A stretch of 64,000 nucleotides of DNA from Flavobacterium gelidilacus DSM 15343 (GCF_000422685.1 NZ_AUGN01000004.1:186001-250000), one strand, 5' to 3'. Shown: positions 52,392 through 61,508, counted from the first letter of the stretch. The notes: generated from the sequence alone by a model not told the origin. Numbers and translations: made by a program.

Positions 52392-53882
52392 ATGAACAAT
52401 ATAAAATACTTATTTTTCACCTTTTTAATTTTGACAATGATCAATTGTGATAAAAAAAATGATGCTTTACAAGTAGAGGTTTATGAAACTTCTGAAGCAG
52501 GAAACTCTTTAACAAAAGTTACAGAATTTGCTAAAAGTGATAGTCTAATTACTATTAACTTAAATTCAGATGAAAAATTTCAAACAATTACTGGTTTTGG
52601 AGGATCTTTTACGGAATCTTCGGCTTATTTACTCAATCGTTTGAGCAAAGAAAATCGCAAAAAAGTACTTGACGCTTATTTTAGTGAAGAAGGAGCAAAT
52701 TACTCATTAACTAGAACTCACATAGCATCATGCGACTTTTCATTAAGCAATTATACCTATGCTAAAGTCGAAAATGACATGACATTGGAAAACTTTACTA
52801 TTGAAGATGATAAAGATGATTTAATTCCAATGATATTAGATGCAAAAGCGATTTCAAAAGACGGATTTAAAATTATTTCTTCACCATGGTCTTGTCCACC
52901 TTGGATGAAAGACAATAAAAATTTTGTAGGTGGAAAATTATTACCCGAATACAATGATGTTTTTGCTTTGTATTTTTCTAAATATTTAACGGCTTATAAA
53001 AAAGAAGGAATTGATATTTGGGGTGTAACAGTAATCAACGAACCTCACGGAAATGGAAATAATTGGGAAAGCACTCATTTTTCTCCTAAAGAAATGACAG
53101 ATTTTGTTCAGAATCATTTAGGTCCAAAATTAGAAAAAGACGGTTGGGGAAAAACTAAAATATTAGGGTACGACCAAAACCGAGCTGGAATAAAAGAATG
53201 GGCAGACGAAATGTATAGAGATGAAAAATCTTCTAAATACTTTGCAGGAATGGCCATTCACTGGTATGAAAGTACCTATGAAGTTTTCCCAGAAGATTTA
53301 CAATATGCTCATAATAAAGCACCCAACAAATACTTAATTGAAACAGAAGGCTGTATAGATTCTGAAATTCCACATTGGCAAGATGATGCTTGGTATTGGA
53401 AAAAAGAAGCTACCGATTGGGGTTGGGACTGGGCAAGCGAAAAAGATAAATACTTGCATCCAAAATATGCTCCTGTAAATCGTTACGCCAATGACATTAT
53501 AGGTTGTTTAAATAATCATGTTGATGGTTGGATTGATTGGAATATGGTTTTAGACCGACAAGGAGGTCCAAATTGGTTCAAAAACTGGTGTGTTGCTCCT
53601 GTAATTGTAGATCCAGAAAAAGACGAAGTTTACTTTACACCTTTATATTATACAATGGCCCATTTTAGCAAATTTATGAGACCTGGTGCAGTAAAAATTG
53701 GTTGTGTAATTGATTCAAAAGATGTGGTTTCTACAGCAGTAAAAAATCCAAACGGAAGTATTGCAGTAGCTATTTTTAATCCGACAGACACAAATTATAG
53801 TATAGAATTAAATTTAAAAAACAAGAAAACAACAATAACTATTCCTGCAAAAGCTTTGCAAACAGTACTTATTAAAGGTTAA
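52392..53882 (+). CDS. GH30 glycosidase (beta-1,6-glucanase or glucosidase type), lipoprotein
   Basis: Lipoprotein of 496 aa with lipobox TMINC (Cys19). Signature QTITGFGGSFTESSAY (about 64-79), SSPWSCPPWMK (163-173), acid/base Glu217 in VTVINEPHG and nucleophile Glu319 in LIETEGC. The C-terminal beta-sandwich runs from about 410. GH30 members with this pattern remove the beta-1,6-linked side branches of laminarin or act as beta-glucosidases; which applies is unknown. Confidence 0.92.
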   Translation: MNNIKYLFFTFLILTMINCDKKNDALQVEVYETSEAGNSLTKVTEFAKSDSLITINLNSDEKFQTITGFGGSFTESSAYLLNRLSKENRKKVLDAYFSEEGANYSLTRTHIASCDFSLSNYTYAKVENDMTLENFTIEDDKDDLIPMILDAKAISKDGFKIISSPWSCPPWMKDNKNFVGGKLLPEYNDVFALYFSKYLTAYKKEGIDIWGVTVINEPHGNGNNWESTHFSPKEMTDFVQNHLGPKLEKDGWGKTKILGYDQNRAGIKEWADEMYRDEKSSKYFAGMAIHWYESTYEVFPEDLQYAHNKAPNKYLIETEGCIDSEIPHWQDDAWYWKKEATDWGWDWASEKDKYLHPKYAPVNRYANDIIGCLNNHVDGWIDWNMVLDRQGGPNWFKNWCVAPVIVDPEKDEVYFTPLYYTMAHFSKFMRPGAVKIGCVIDSKDVVSTAVKNPNGSIAVAIFNPTDTNYSIELNLKNKKTTITIPAKALQTVLIKG

Positions 53883-53896
53883 ATAAAAAATATAAT

Positions 53897-55417
53897 ATGA
53901 CACAAGTCAAACTCTCTAATACTGAAAAAGTACCAATGCTTCAAAAAGCTGCTTTTGGTTCAGGACATTTAGTTAATAACTTATTACCTGGAGCATTAGG
54001 TGTATTTTCATTTTTCTTGATAACCGCTTTTGGAATTGAACCTGCTATTGCGGGGTTATTAGCTGCAATTCCAAGATTTTTTGATGCCTTATCAGATCCA
54101 ATTATGGGTTTTATCACAGATAATACATCATCAAGATGGGGAAGAAGAAGACCCTACATATTTGTTGGAGCTATATTATCTTCAATTCTGTTTGTAATTC
54201 AATGGCAAATGTTTGAAGAAAATGGATCTGCTTATAATTTCTGGTATTTCTTATCATTTTCAATTCTATTCATTTTTGCTAATACCATTTTTTCTACACC
54301 ACTTATTGGAATGGGGTATGAAATGACTTCCGACACCAAAGAAAGAACAAGATTAATGGGAATTGCCAATATGGTAGGACAAATATCTTGGATGATTGTT
54401 CCTTTGTTTTGGGTATTAATTGCCAATAAAGATTTGTTTGCTACTCAAGCAGATGGTGTTCGAACTTTATCGCTTTACGTTGGTTTTGCTTGTTTGATTT
54501 TTGGTATTTTGCCAGCTTTATTCTGTAGAGAGATAGATGTTTCTGATGATGATAGTAAAGCAAAAATAACCTTTAAAAATTTAGCAGGTAATCTTAAAAT
54601 ATTAATACAGAACATTAAAAACATGACTAAAAACATGCCTTTTATGCGTTTGTGTGGAGCAACATTTTTAGTGTTCAATGGTTTTCAGATGGTAGCTTCT
54701 TTTAGTTATTTTATTATTGTCTTTTATATGTATAACGGAAGTTATGAAATGGCTGGAACTGTACCTGCTATATTTTCTATTTTAGGAGCTTTCGCAACTG
54801 CGGTTATAATAATTCCAATAGTTTCTTGGATGGCAAATAAATATGGAAAAAGAAATGCATTTATAATTTCAACATTTATTTCAATAATTGGATATATACT
54901 AAAATGGTGGGGTTTTGTTGTGGTAGACGAAAATACGGCTGTGCTTTTCAATGATGTAATATTACAAGTGGGTGTAGTTAAGTTTTCTTTAGAAATGCCA
55001 ATAATATTACTATTACCAATTCCTTTTATGGCATTTGGATTAGGAGGATTATTTACATTAATGATGAGTATGACTGCAGATGTTTGTGACTTAGATGAAT
55101 TAAGAAACGGTTTGCCAAGAAGAGAAGGAACATTTGGAGCCGTTTATTGGTGGATGGTGAAAATTGGGCAATCTATTGCGTTAGCATTAGGTGGATTAGT
55201 TTTAACAATAGTAGGGTTTGATGCAGGGAACTCAGTTCAAACTTTAGAAACCATGAATGACTTAAGAGTTGCGGATATAATCATACCTTCTCTAACAGCT
55301 GGACTGGCTGTCTGGATAATGTGGAATTATAGCCTTAATGAAGACAGAGTCAGTAAAATCAAAAAAGAATTAGAAGAGAGAAGAGCTGAAAAAAAGAAAA
55401 AATTAAATACTCAATAA
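53897..55417 (+). CDS. MFS transporter, glycoside-pentoside-hexuronide (GPH) symporter type
   Basis: Inner-membrane sugar symporter, 506 aa, 12 predicted helices. AAIPRFFDALSDPIMGFITD carries the GPH/MelB cation-site region (in pieces FFDALSDP, GFITD), followed by SRWGRRRPYIFVG (loop 2-3). The C-terminal tail is Lys/Glu-rich. It is placed to import oligosaccharides made by the secreted enzymes. It is followed after 1 nt by a GH17 without a signal peptide. Confidence 0.92.
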   Translation: MTQVKLSNTEKVPMLQKAAFGSGHLVNNLLPGALGVFSFFLITAFGIEPAIAGLLAAIPRFFDALSDPIMGFITDNTSSRWGRRRPYIFVGAILSSILFVIQWQMFEENGSAYNFWYFLSFSILFIFANTIFSTPLIGMGYEMTSDTKERTRLMGIANMVGQISWMIVPLFWVLIANKDLFATQADGVRTLSLYVGFACLIFGILPALFCREIDVSDDDSKAKITFKNLAGNLKILIQNIKNMTKNMPFMRLCGATFLVFNGFQMVASFSYFIIVFYMYNGSYEMAGTVPAIFSILGAFATAVIIIPIVSWMANKYGKRNAFIISTFISIIGYILKWWGFVVVDENTAVLFNDVILQVGVVKFSLEMPIILLLPIPFMAFGLGGLFTLMMSMTADVCDLDELRNGLPRREGTFGAVYWWMVKIGQSIALALGGLVLTIVGFDAGNSVQTLETMNDLRVADIIIPSLTAGLAVWIMWNYSLNEDRVSKIKKELEERRAEKKKKLNTQ

Positions 55418-55418
55418 A

Positions 55419-56348
55419 ATGTCATTTAGAAAAGATTATTTTAATTACGCGGAATCTATTGATTATAACAATACTGATTACACAAATGGTTTTGATTTTA
55501 CTGAGCAATCTGCAGAAGAAATCAAGAATCATTTTGTAGAAGTATTAGATGCTGGAATGCACGGAATATGTTTCAGCTTATATGAAGATGGACAAAAGCC
55601 TGGTGACATTATTTCAGAAGAACAAGTAAGAAGAAGAATGAAAATCATTGCTCCCTACACAAAATGGGTACGCTCTTTTTCTTGTACGGAAGGAAATGAA
55701 TTTATTCCTAAAATAGCCAAAGAAATGGGGATTAAAACCCTCGTTGGAGCTTGGTTAGGACATGATCCAAAAGTAAATGAAAAAGAAATTGTAGGTTTAA
55801 TTCAATTGGCAAAGGAAGGCTTTGTAGATATAGCTGCTGTTGGTAACGAAGTTATGTACAGAAAAGATTTATCTGAAGACGAATTATTAGATTTTATAGC
55901 AAGAGTTAAAAAAGAAATTCCAACAAATATTCCTGTCGGATATGTTGATGCTTATTATGAATTCACCATAAAGCCAAGAATAACTGAAGCTTGTGACGTT
56001 ATATTAACCAATTGTTATCCTTATTGGGAAGGTTGTGAAATGGATTATTCTTTAGCACATATGAAGAGTATGTTTTATCAAGCTTTAGAGGCTGGAAAAG
56101 GCAAAAAAATAATCATTACTGAAACAGGTTGGCCAAGTAAAGGGGAAAGTTTTAAAGGTTCACATCCTTCAGAAGAAAATGCCATGAAATATTTTATCAA
56201 CTCTCAACTTTGGTCTAGAGAAGCAAATATTGATATTTTCTATTTTTCTTCTTTTGATGAATCATGGAAAACAGGTCCAGAAGGTGAAGTTGGTGCGCAT
56301 TGGGGTGTTTGGGATAAAAACGAAAATTTAAAATATACAGATGAATAA
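55419..56348 (+). CDS. GH17-like glycosidase without signal peptide
   Basis: Protein of 309 aa, predicted cytoplasmic. Compact GH17 TIM barrel: acid/base Glu144 in AVGNEVMYR and nucleophile Glu235 in ITETGWPSKG, with aromatic-rich loops (NCYPYWEGC, FYFSSFDESW). It starts 1 nt after the transporter gene and overlaps the following GH16 start by 8 nt. Acting with the phosphorylase, it may trim or disproportionate imported beta-1,3-oligosaccharides. A missed N-terminal extension is unlikely because the transporter stop blocks the frame nearby. Confidence 0.86.
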   Translation: MSFRKDYFNYAESIDYNNTDYTNGFDFTEQSAEEIKNHFVEVLDAGMHGICFSLYEDGQKPGDIISEEQVRRRMKIIAPYTKWVRSFSCTEGNEFIPKIAKEMGIKTLVGAWLGHDPKVNEKEIVGLIQLAKEGFVDIAAVGNEVMYRKDLSEDELLDFIARVKKEIPTNIPVGYVDAYYEFTIKPRITEACDVILTNCYPYWEGCEMDYSLAHMKSMFYQALEAGKGKKIIITETGWPSKGESFKGSHPSEENAMKYFINSQLWSREANIDIFYFSSFDESWKTGPEGEVGAHWGVWDKNENLKYTDE

Positions 56349-58029
56349 TATAAAAAATACAGTATTATTATTTCTATTTACAACTTTATGTTTTGCTCAG
56401 GTTGATGTGACTTATAACGATTTGGTATGGTCGGATGAGTTTTCTACTAATGGAGCCGTTAATTCGAGCAATTGGTTTCATCAAACTCAGATTCCTTCAG
56501 GAGGAAATTGGTATAACGGAGAACAACAACATTATACAAATCAATTATCAAATTCTTTTGTAGACGCAGGTTTTCTTAATATAGTTGCAAAAAAAGAGAC
56601 ATTCACAGATCAAGGATATACAAAACAATACACTTCGGCACGATTAAATTCTAAGTTTGCTTTTTTATATGGAAGGATAGATGTACGTGCAAAAATTCCA
56701 GTTGCTCAAGGTACATGGCCTGCAATTTGGACGCTAGGGAAAAATATAAATGAAGATGGTGGTTTTTTTGATGCCATTTACGGTACTACCAATTGGCCAG
56801 CTTGTGGAGAAATTGATATCATGGAATATGGAATCACTCCATCACAACCTACAAATTATATTCAAAGTGCTCTTCATACACCTTCTTCTTTTGGAAACAC
56901 AACAAATGTAGGTGGAACAATTGCTTCTAATTTAGGAAATGATTTTCACGTTTATTCTATGAATTGGTCACCTTATCAAATTAGTTTTTTGATAGATAAC
57001 GTCATTTTTTACACTTATAATCCTGCAGTTAAAAATGCAAGTAATTGGCCTTTTAATTCAGAACAATATATGTTGTTAAATATTGCAATGGGAGGAGTTG
57101 CAGGATCAATACCTTCAAGTTTTACGCAAAGTACGATGGAAATTGATTACGTTAGAGTTTATCAAAACACATTAGTTGATAATCAAGCGCCAACTAATTT
57201 TACAGCTTCAATTGGAGCAGTTACAAGTTCTTCAATAGAATTACTTCTTAATGCTGACGATAATTCCGGAACAGTGGTCTACACTATTGCTTATGGTAGC
57301 GAAACATTTACATTTGCCAATACGTCTGGTGTTCAAAAATCAGTCATTATTCCAAATTTACAGTCTAATACAAATTACATTTTTTCAGTATCAGCAAGTG
57401 ATATAGCCAATAATAATTTTATAAATAATCCTATAAGCCTTACAGCTACAACTTTAGGAACAACGGCTTGTGCTGGATCAGATACTGAAGCACAACAAGG
57501 TTCATTTTCGTTGGGATATAATTACGCTTTTGAAACTCTTGGAAGCAATGTAAAAGTGACTTTTGAAATGTTAGATACAGATAAAGTAGGTGTTGTAGCT
57601 TATTTATGGAGACAAAGCCCATTTATGGAAACGCAAATGACAAATGTTTCTGGAAATACTTTTACAAATACCATTACAGGTTTAACTTCTGGACAAACAA
57701 TTAGTTATGCAGTTAAATTTGCCTATATGGGAGGTTTGTCTGTAACAAAATATTTTACTTATGTAGTTGGAGATAACTGTACGTTGGGACAAGAAACTAT
57801 TTCTAAATTAGATAGATTTACATTTTTAAATCCAGTAACAGATTATTTAACCGTTTCTTCAATTGATTCTATTGATAAATTAGAAATATATAATTTAGCT
57901 GGTAATTTGGTTATGAAAGTATCACCGGAGAGCAATGAAATTGATATAAAACAACTTTCAAAAGGAATATATTTATTAGCTATTTATTCAGAAAATAGAA
58001 AAATCATTAAAAAAATGATTGTGAATTAA
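56341..58029 (+). CDS. GH16 laminarinase with Fn3, CBM-like and T9SS sorting domains
   Basis: Secreted enzyme, 562 aa. Signal peptide (1-20), GH16 domain (about 25-276) with GEIDIME: nucleophile Glu157, Asp159 and acid/base Glu162. A fibronectin type III domain (about 283-372), a beta-sandwich that looks like a starch-binding or CBM fold (about 385-476; NVKVTFEML, VVAYLWRQSPF) and a C-terminal T9SS sorting domain (about 490-562) follow. It is the extracellular counterpart of the GH16 lipoprotein, exported through type IX secretion. It is the last gene of the operon. Confidence 0.92.
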   Translation: MNNIKNTVLLFLFTTLCFAQVDVTYNDLVWSDEFSTNGAVNSSNWFHQTQIPSGGNWYNGEQQHYTNQLSNSFVDAGFLNIVAKKETFTDQGYTKQYTSARLNSKFAFLYGRIDVRAKIPVAQGTWPAIWTLGKNINEDGGFFDAIYGTTNWPACGEIDIMEYGITPSQPTNYIQSALHTPSSFGNTTNVGGTIASNLGNDFHVYSMNWSPYQISFLIDNVIFYTYNPAVKNASNWPFNSEQYMLLNIAMGGVAGSIPSSFTQSTMEIDYVRVYQNTLVDNQAPTNFTASIGAVTSSSIELLLNADDNSGTVVYTIAYGSETFTFANTSGVQKSVIIPNLQSNTNYIFSVSASDIANNNFINNPISLTATTLGTTACAGSDTEAQQGSFSLGYNYAFETLGSNVKVTFEMLDTDKVGVVAYLWRQSPFMETQMTNVSGNTFTNTITGLTSGQTISYAVKFAYMGGLSVTKYFTYVVGDNCTLGQETISKLDRFTFLNPVTDYLTVSSIDSIDKLEIYNLAGNLVMKVSPESNEIDIKQLSKGIYLLAIYSENRKIIKKMIVN

Positions 58030-58091
58030 AAATAGCTGTTTAACTATTTCTGTACTTTAAGCTTATTACGTTTAACAATAAAAACGCTAAT

Positions 58092-58134
58092 TTTTATTCA
58101 AAAAAGTACATTTTTATCACTTTTTTGAATAAAA
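58092..58134. terminator. 16-bp hairpin ending the glucan operon
   Basis: Perfect stem (ttttattcaaaaaagt / acttttttgaataaaa) with an 11-nt loop. The A/T-rich stem is long but the following T run is weak. It lies 62 nt after the GH16 stop and before the ECF gene at 58266. Confidence 0.65.
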
Positions 58135-58265
58135 GTTTGAGTTATATTTGGATTTTAAGAAATATTTATGTTACATTTGAAGCATAAATAATTCCAACAT
58201 TCATTAGCCTATAGCAAAAAAATACTTTTTAAAAATTACTTAACCCAAATTTAAAAGGTATTATT

Positions 58266-58850
58266 ATGGCTAATAATCAACTCCCTGACGGAATTTTAGT
58301 GCAGCAATATGTATCAGGAAATGAACAAGCCCTGTCACATTTAATAGAAAGACATCAATCAAGAATATACGGATTCATTTATTCTAAATTAAATGATCGT
58401 GATTTATGCGATGATATTTTTCAGGACACTTTTATTAAAGTAATCAAAAATCTTAAAACAAAATCATACAACGAGGAAGGTAAATTTCTTCCGTGGGTAA
58501 TTCGTATTGCTCATAATCTTATTGTTGACCATTATCGTAAAAACAAGAAAATGCCAATGACTAGAGAAACAGAAACCTATTCTATTTTTGAATTTATCAA
58601 AGACAACTCTTCCACTATTGAAGGGCAAATGATAACCGAACAAGTAGAAGAAGACTTAAAACGTTTAATCGAAGAATTACCAAATGATCAAAAAGAAGTT
58701 TTAGTAATGCGTATGTATGAGGATTTAAGTTTCAAAGAAATTTCAGAACAAACAGGAGTAAGTATTAACACTGCATTAGGAAGAATGCGTTATGCTCTAA
58801 TGAATTTAAGAAAATTAATAGAGAAAAATCAGATTGTTTTGACAAATTAG
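58266..58850 (+). CDS. ECF-type RNA polymerase sigma factor (second)
   Basis: Sigma-70-like factor of 194 aa. Region 2 (about 25-95; RIYGFIYSKLNDRDLCDDIFQDTFIKV, LPWVIRIAHNLIVDHYRK, each in pieces) and region 4 (about 125-185; KEVLVMRMYEDLSFKEISEQTGV) are clear. No anti-sigma gene is adjacent. A conserved 47-residue protein gene follows, after a terminator. It resembles widely conserved flavobacterial sigma factors of housekeeping or oxidative-stress type, not a PUL regulator, despite its position. Confidence 0.92.
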   Translation: MANNQLPDGILVQQYVSGNEQALSHLIERHQSRIYGFIYSKLNDRDLCDDIFQDTFIKVIKNLKTKSYNEEGKFLPWVIRIAHNLIVDHYRKNKKMPMTRETETYSIFEFIKDNSSTIEGQMITEQVEEDLKRLIEELPNDQKEVLVMRMYEDLSFKEISEQTGVSINTALGRMRYALMNLRKLIEKNQIVLTN

Positions 58851-58876
58851 AATTTGTTTAGTTATGTTTATACTTT

Positions 58877-58909
58877 AAGAGTCATTCTGATATTCTCAAA
58901 ATGGCTCTT
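58877..58909 (+). terminator. Terminator of the ECF sigma gene
   Basis: 10-bp stem (aagagtcatt / aatggctctt) with one T-G pair and a 13-nt loop, then a short T run. Confidence 0.7.
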
Positions 58910-58990
58910 TTATTTTGCGAAATAAATAATTTTAACATTTATACAATATTTATTTTTCATTTTCGTTATAGTATAAACAAACAAATATTT

Positions 58991-59134
58991 ATGGCAAAAA
59001 TTTACTCTAAAGAAAAATTAGCGTCTTCAAAAATGTTACCTAAAAAAGAAACTATTCAATTGATTTTAAGTTATTCAGCAGCATTCAATGTTGTTAAAGT
59101 TGGAAAATTAAATTTTGAATTTGTAGCTAATTAA
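58991..59134 (+). CDS. Conserved small protein (47 aa), flavobacterial
   Basis: The frame could open at 58901, but that start lies in the sigma-gene terminator. The ATG at 58991 gives MAKIYSKEKLASSKM... and 47 aa. The protein is basic, with a predicted helix (TIQLILSYSAAFNVVKV) and the ending LNFEFVAN. I recall closely similar small proteins in flavobacteria but no known function. A strong terminator follows, so it is a stand-alone transcript. Confidence 0.72.
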   Translation: MAKIYSKEKLASSKMLPKKETIQLILSYSAAFNVVKVGKLNFEFVAN

Positions 59135-59136
59135 AG

Positions 59137-59167
59137 AAAAATCCTGATAGAAAATATCAGGATTTTT
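59137..59167 (+). terminator. Terminator of the small-protein gene
   Basis: 13-bp perfect stem (aaaaatcctgata / tatcaggattttt) closed by a 5-nt loop, followed by further T residues. Confidence 0.9.
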
Positions 59168-59217
59168 TTTTGATTTTTTGTCATTCTTAATTTAGTTCAG
59201 AAATTAGAAAAGTAACT

Positions 59218-59874
59218 TTATTTCAATTTCTTATTATACTCATTCAAAACAGATTTTCTGCCAATAGTTTTGGTAATAATATCTTTCTCTAAATTCCATC
59301 CACGAGCTTGCGAATATTCTCTTCCATACCAAATGATTTGCAAATGTAACTCGTTCCATAATTCTCTAGGAAATATAGCCTTAGCATCTTTCTCGGTTTG
59401 AACTACGTTTTTTCCATTCGTTAAATTCCAACGATACATTAATCTGTGAATATGTGTGTCTACAGGAAAAGCTGGAACTCCAAAAGCTTGACTCATAACA
59501 ACACTTGCTGTTTTATGTCCCACAGCAGGCAATTCTTCTAAATATTCAAAACTCTGAGGCACTTCACCATTATGTTTGTCAATCAAAATATGTGATAAAC
59601 CATAAATTCCTTTAGATTTCATTGGCGATAAACCACAAGGACGAATTATTTCTTTAATTTCTTCCACAGACATTTTTATCATATCGTATGGATTATCCGC
59701 TTTTGCAAAAAGAATAGGAGTTATCTGATTCACACGCACATCTGTACATTGTGCAGACAACAAAACTGCAATCAAAAGCGTATAAGGGTCTTTATGATCT
59801 AACGGAATCGGAATTTCAGGATATAAGTCATTTAACGTATTTATAACAAAAGTTGCTCGCTCTTTCTTGGTCAT
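59218..59874 (-). CDS. nth: Endonuclease III-like DNA glycosylase/AP lyase
   Basis: HhH-GPD glycosylase of 218 aa that removes oxidised pyrimidines and cleaves AP sites. LPAVGHKTASVV holds the helix-hairpin-helix and catalytic Lys121; catalytic Asp139 is in PVDTHIHRL. The C-terminal [4Fe-4S] loop, four Cys in the E. coli enzyme, is absent: the segment after WYGREYSQARG has no cysteine, and the protein ends in a Lys-rich tail instead. It is divergent from bcp, 79 nt away. Confidence 0.93.
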   Translation of the reverse strand: MTKKERATFVINTLNDLYPEIPIPLDHKDPYTLLIAVLLSAQCTDVRVNQITPILFAKADNPYDMIKMSVEEIKEIIRPCGLSPMKSKGIYGLSHILIDKHNGEVPQSFEYLEELPAVGHKTASVVMSQAFGVPAFPVDTHIHRLMYRWNLTNGKNVVQTEKDAKAIFPRELWNELHLQIIWYGREYSQARGWNLEKDIITKTIGRKSVLNEYNKKLK

Positions 59875-59953
59875 TTTTGTAAATTTGAAATGTAAAATTA
59901 AACAATTGCAAACTCAAGTACAAATTCAATAATAATTTATAAACTACAATATA

Positions 59954-60406
59954 ATGACAACTTTAAAAACAGGTGACAAAGCACCAAACTTTTCAGGATT
60001 AGACCAAAACGGAAAGCAACATGAATTAGCTGATTATAAAGGAAAAAAATTAGTAGTTTTCTTTTATCCAAAGGCAAGTACCCCTGGTTGTACAGCAGAA
60101 GCATGTGATTTAAGAGATAACTTCAATAAATTTGAAACTCAAAATTATGCTTTATTAGGAGTAAGTGCAGATAGTGCTAAAGCACAAACAAAATTCATAG
60201 AAAAATATGATTTACCTTTTCCATTACTAGCTGACGAAGAAAAAAGTGTTATCAATGCATTTGGAGTTTGGGGACCAAAAAAATTCATGGGAAAAGAATA
60301 TGATGGTATTCACAGAACCACTTTCATTATTGATGAAAAAGGAATTATTGAAGAAGTTATTGAAAAAGTAAAAACTAAGGAGCATGCTGCTCAAATTTTG
60401 AAGTAA
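59954..60406 (+). CDS. bcp: Thioredoxin-dependent peroxiredoxin, Bcp/PrxQ type
   Basis: Thiol peroxidase of 150 aa. ASTPGCTAEAC has peroxidatic Cys46 and resolving Cys51, the PrxQ two-Cys spacing. GVSADSAKAQTKFIEKYDLPFPLLAD is the typical core. It reduces H2O2 and organic peroxides in the cytoplasm. It converges on a secreted-protein gene through a bidirectional hairpin. Confidence 0.95.
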   Translation: MTTLKTGDKAPNFSGLDQNGKQHELADYKGKKLVVFFYPKASTPGCTAEACDLRDNFNKFETQNYALLGVSADSAKAQTKFIEKYDLPFPLLADEEKSVINAFGVWGPKKFMGKEYDGIHRTTFIIDEKGIIEEVIEKVKTKEHAAQILK

Positions 60407-60429
60407 AAACCACAAAAATTTTAATCTAT

Positions 60430-60482
60430 AAAATAGAAATAGAATTCACTCAATCATAAGTTATGAGTTCTATTTCTATTTT
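60430..60482. terminator. Bidirectional terminator between bcp and the secreted-protein gene
   Basis: 15-bp perfect outer stem (aaaatagaaatagaa / ttctatttctatttt) with a 23-nt loop that contains a further short stem. The right arm overlaps the last codons of the minus-strand gene. Confidence 0.8.
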
Positions 60483-61397
60483 TTCTATTCTTTTACCATC
60501 TTCATTATTAACTTGAATGTTACTTTCTCTTAAACTTACTATTTTACTCGGAATTCCAGGATAATAAAAGTACTCAAAAATGTTTTTGTCTTCAATTAAA
60601 AATACAGCTTCTTTCATTAATTTTTCTAACTCATTGCTTTTTAAATTCATTTTTGCAAAAACTTCAGCTAAAATTCTTGATGTATCTTCTTTATCTAAAG
60701 TCATTTCATGTTTAAAAATACAGAACCCTTCTTCTGTATCAACTTTTTCAAAAAATAATTTAGCATTTGCTTTTATTGGATTTCCTCCAAACATATTAGG
60801 TATTTCCTCTTCGAATTCTATAATTTCTTTCGTATCAAACTCTAAACCCATTGGGAAATGAAAATATTGAATTTCTTTTAAAATTAATTGTTCAATACCT
60901 TCTTTAGAATTGTAAATATCTTGAAATGGTTTAAGAGCTTCTTTTATTTCTTTTCCTTTTTCGTCTTTTGCATAGGATTTAATGATGTCGTCAAAAATAT
61001 TTTTATATAATTTACTAACTTCTTTCCAATTAACAATTTCTTGAAAAACTCCAGTTTCACTTGTTTTATAAATAATGTCAATATTCTTATTTTTTGATAT
61101 TTTTTTTAATATATCTTCATCTAAATTTAAGTTTGAATTTAAGTCATTTTCAAAACTCCATTTTATAGTATAAGAAGTTGGTGTAGATTTTAAAACCAAA
61201 AAGTTTGCATTATAACTTTGTATTTTATTCTCGGTTAATACTTCTTTTTTCCATTTTTGTTTCGTTTTTGTAACCTTATAATCATAACTGTCACCTTCTT
61301 CCCAATAAGCTACAAAAGCAATATTTGTTGAATCTGTTTGAGCAAATAATGGAAAAGAGAATAAAAATAAAATAAGAATAAGTGATGTTTTATACAT
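60450..61397 (-). CDS. Secreted protein of unknown function
   Basis: Protein of 315 aa with a signal peptide (1-19, ending FPLFAQ). The mature region is mixed alpha/beta and Lys/Glu-rich, with WEEGDSYDYKVTKTKQKW near the N-terminus and FEKVDTEEGFCIFKHEMTL in the C-terminal half. No lipobox, catalytic motif or membrane segment is seen. The family is not recognised. It has its own TATATTTG box upstream. Confidence 0.7.
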   Translation of the reverse strand: MYKTSLILILFLFSFPLFAQTDSTNIAFVAYWEEGDSYDYKVTKTKQKWKKEVLTENKIQSYNANFLVLKSTPTSYTIKWSFENDLNSNLNLDEDILKKISKNKNIDIIYKTSETGVFQEIVNWKEVSKLYKNIFDDIIKSYAKDEKGKEIKEALKPFQDIYNSKEGIEQLILKEIQYFHFPMGLEFDTKEIIEFEEEIPNMFGGNPIKANAKLFFEKVDTEEGFCIFKHEMTLDKEDTSRILAEVFAKMNLKSNELEKLMKEAVFLIEDKNIFEYFYYPGIPSKIVSLRESNIQVNNEDGKRIEKIEIELITYD

Positions 61398-61431
61398 AAT
61401 AGAGTATTTTAATACAAATAAATTTCTGTTT

Positions 61432-61439
61432 CAAATATA
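61432..61439 (-). promoter_or_regulatory. -7 promoter box of the secreted-protein gene (TATATTTG)
   Basis: TAnnTTTG on the minus strand, about 35-42 nt before the ATG. Confidence 0.5.
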
Positions 61440-61453
61440 GATTATTAAAATAA

Positions 61454-61487
61454 AAAATCCTCATTTAAATTTATAAATGAGGATTTT
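61454..61487 (-). terminator. Terminator of the 483-aa conserved gene
   Basis: 14-bp perfect stem (aaaatcctcattta / taaatgaggatttt) with a 6-nt loop; on the minus strand it is followed by T residues. Confidence 0.85.
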
Positions 61488-61508
61488 GTAAAGTTATATT
61501 TTAAGTTT

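Noticed and set aside
58266..58850. Second ECF factor as regulator of the glucan locus
   Set aside because: It is separated by a hairpin, has no anti-sigma or TonB partner, and looks like a general flavobacterial sigma factor. The HTH sensor is the better candidate.
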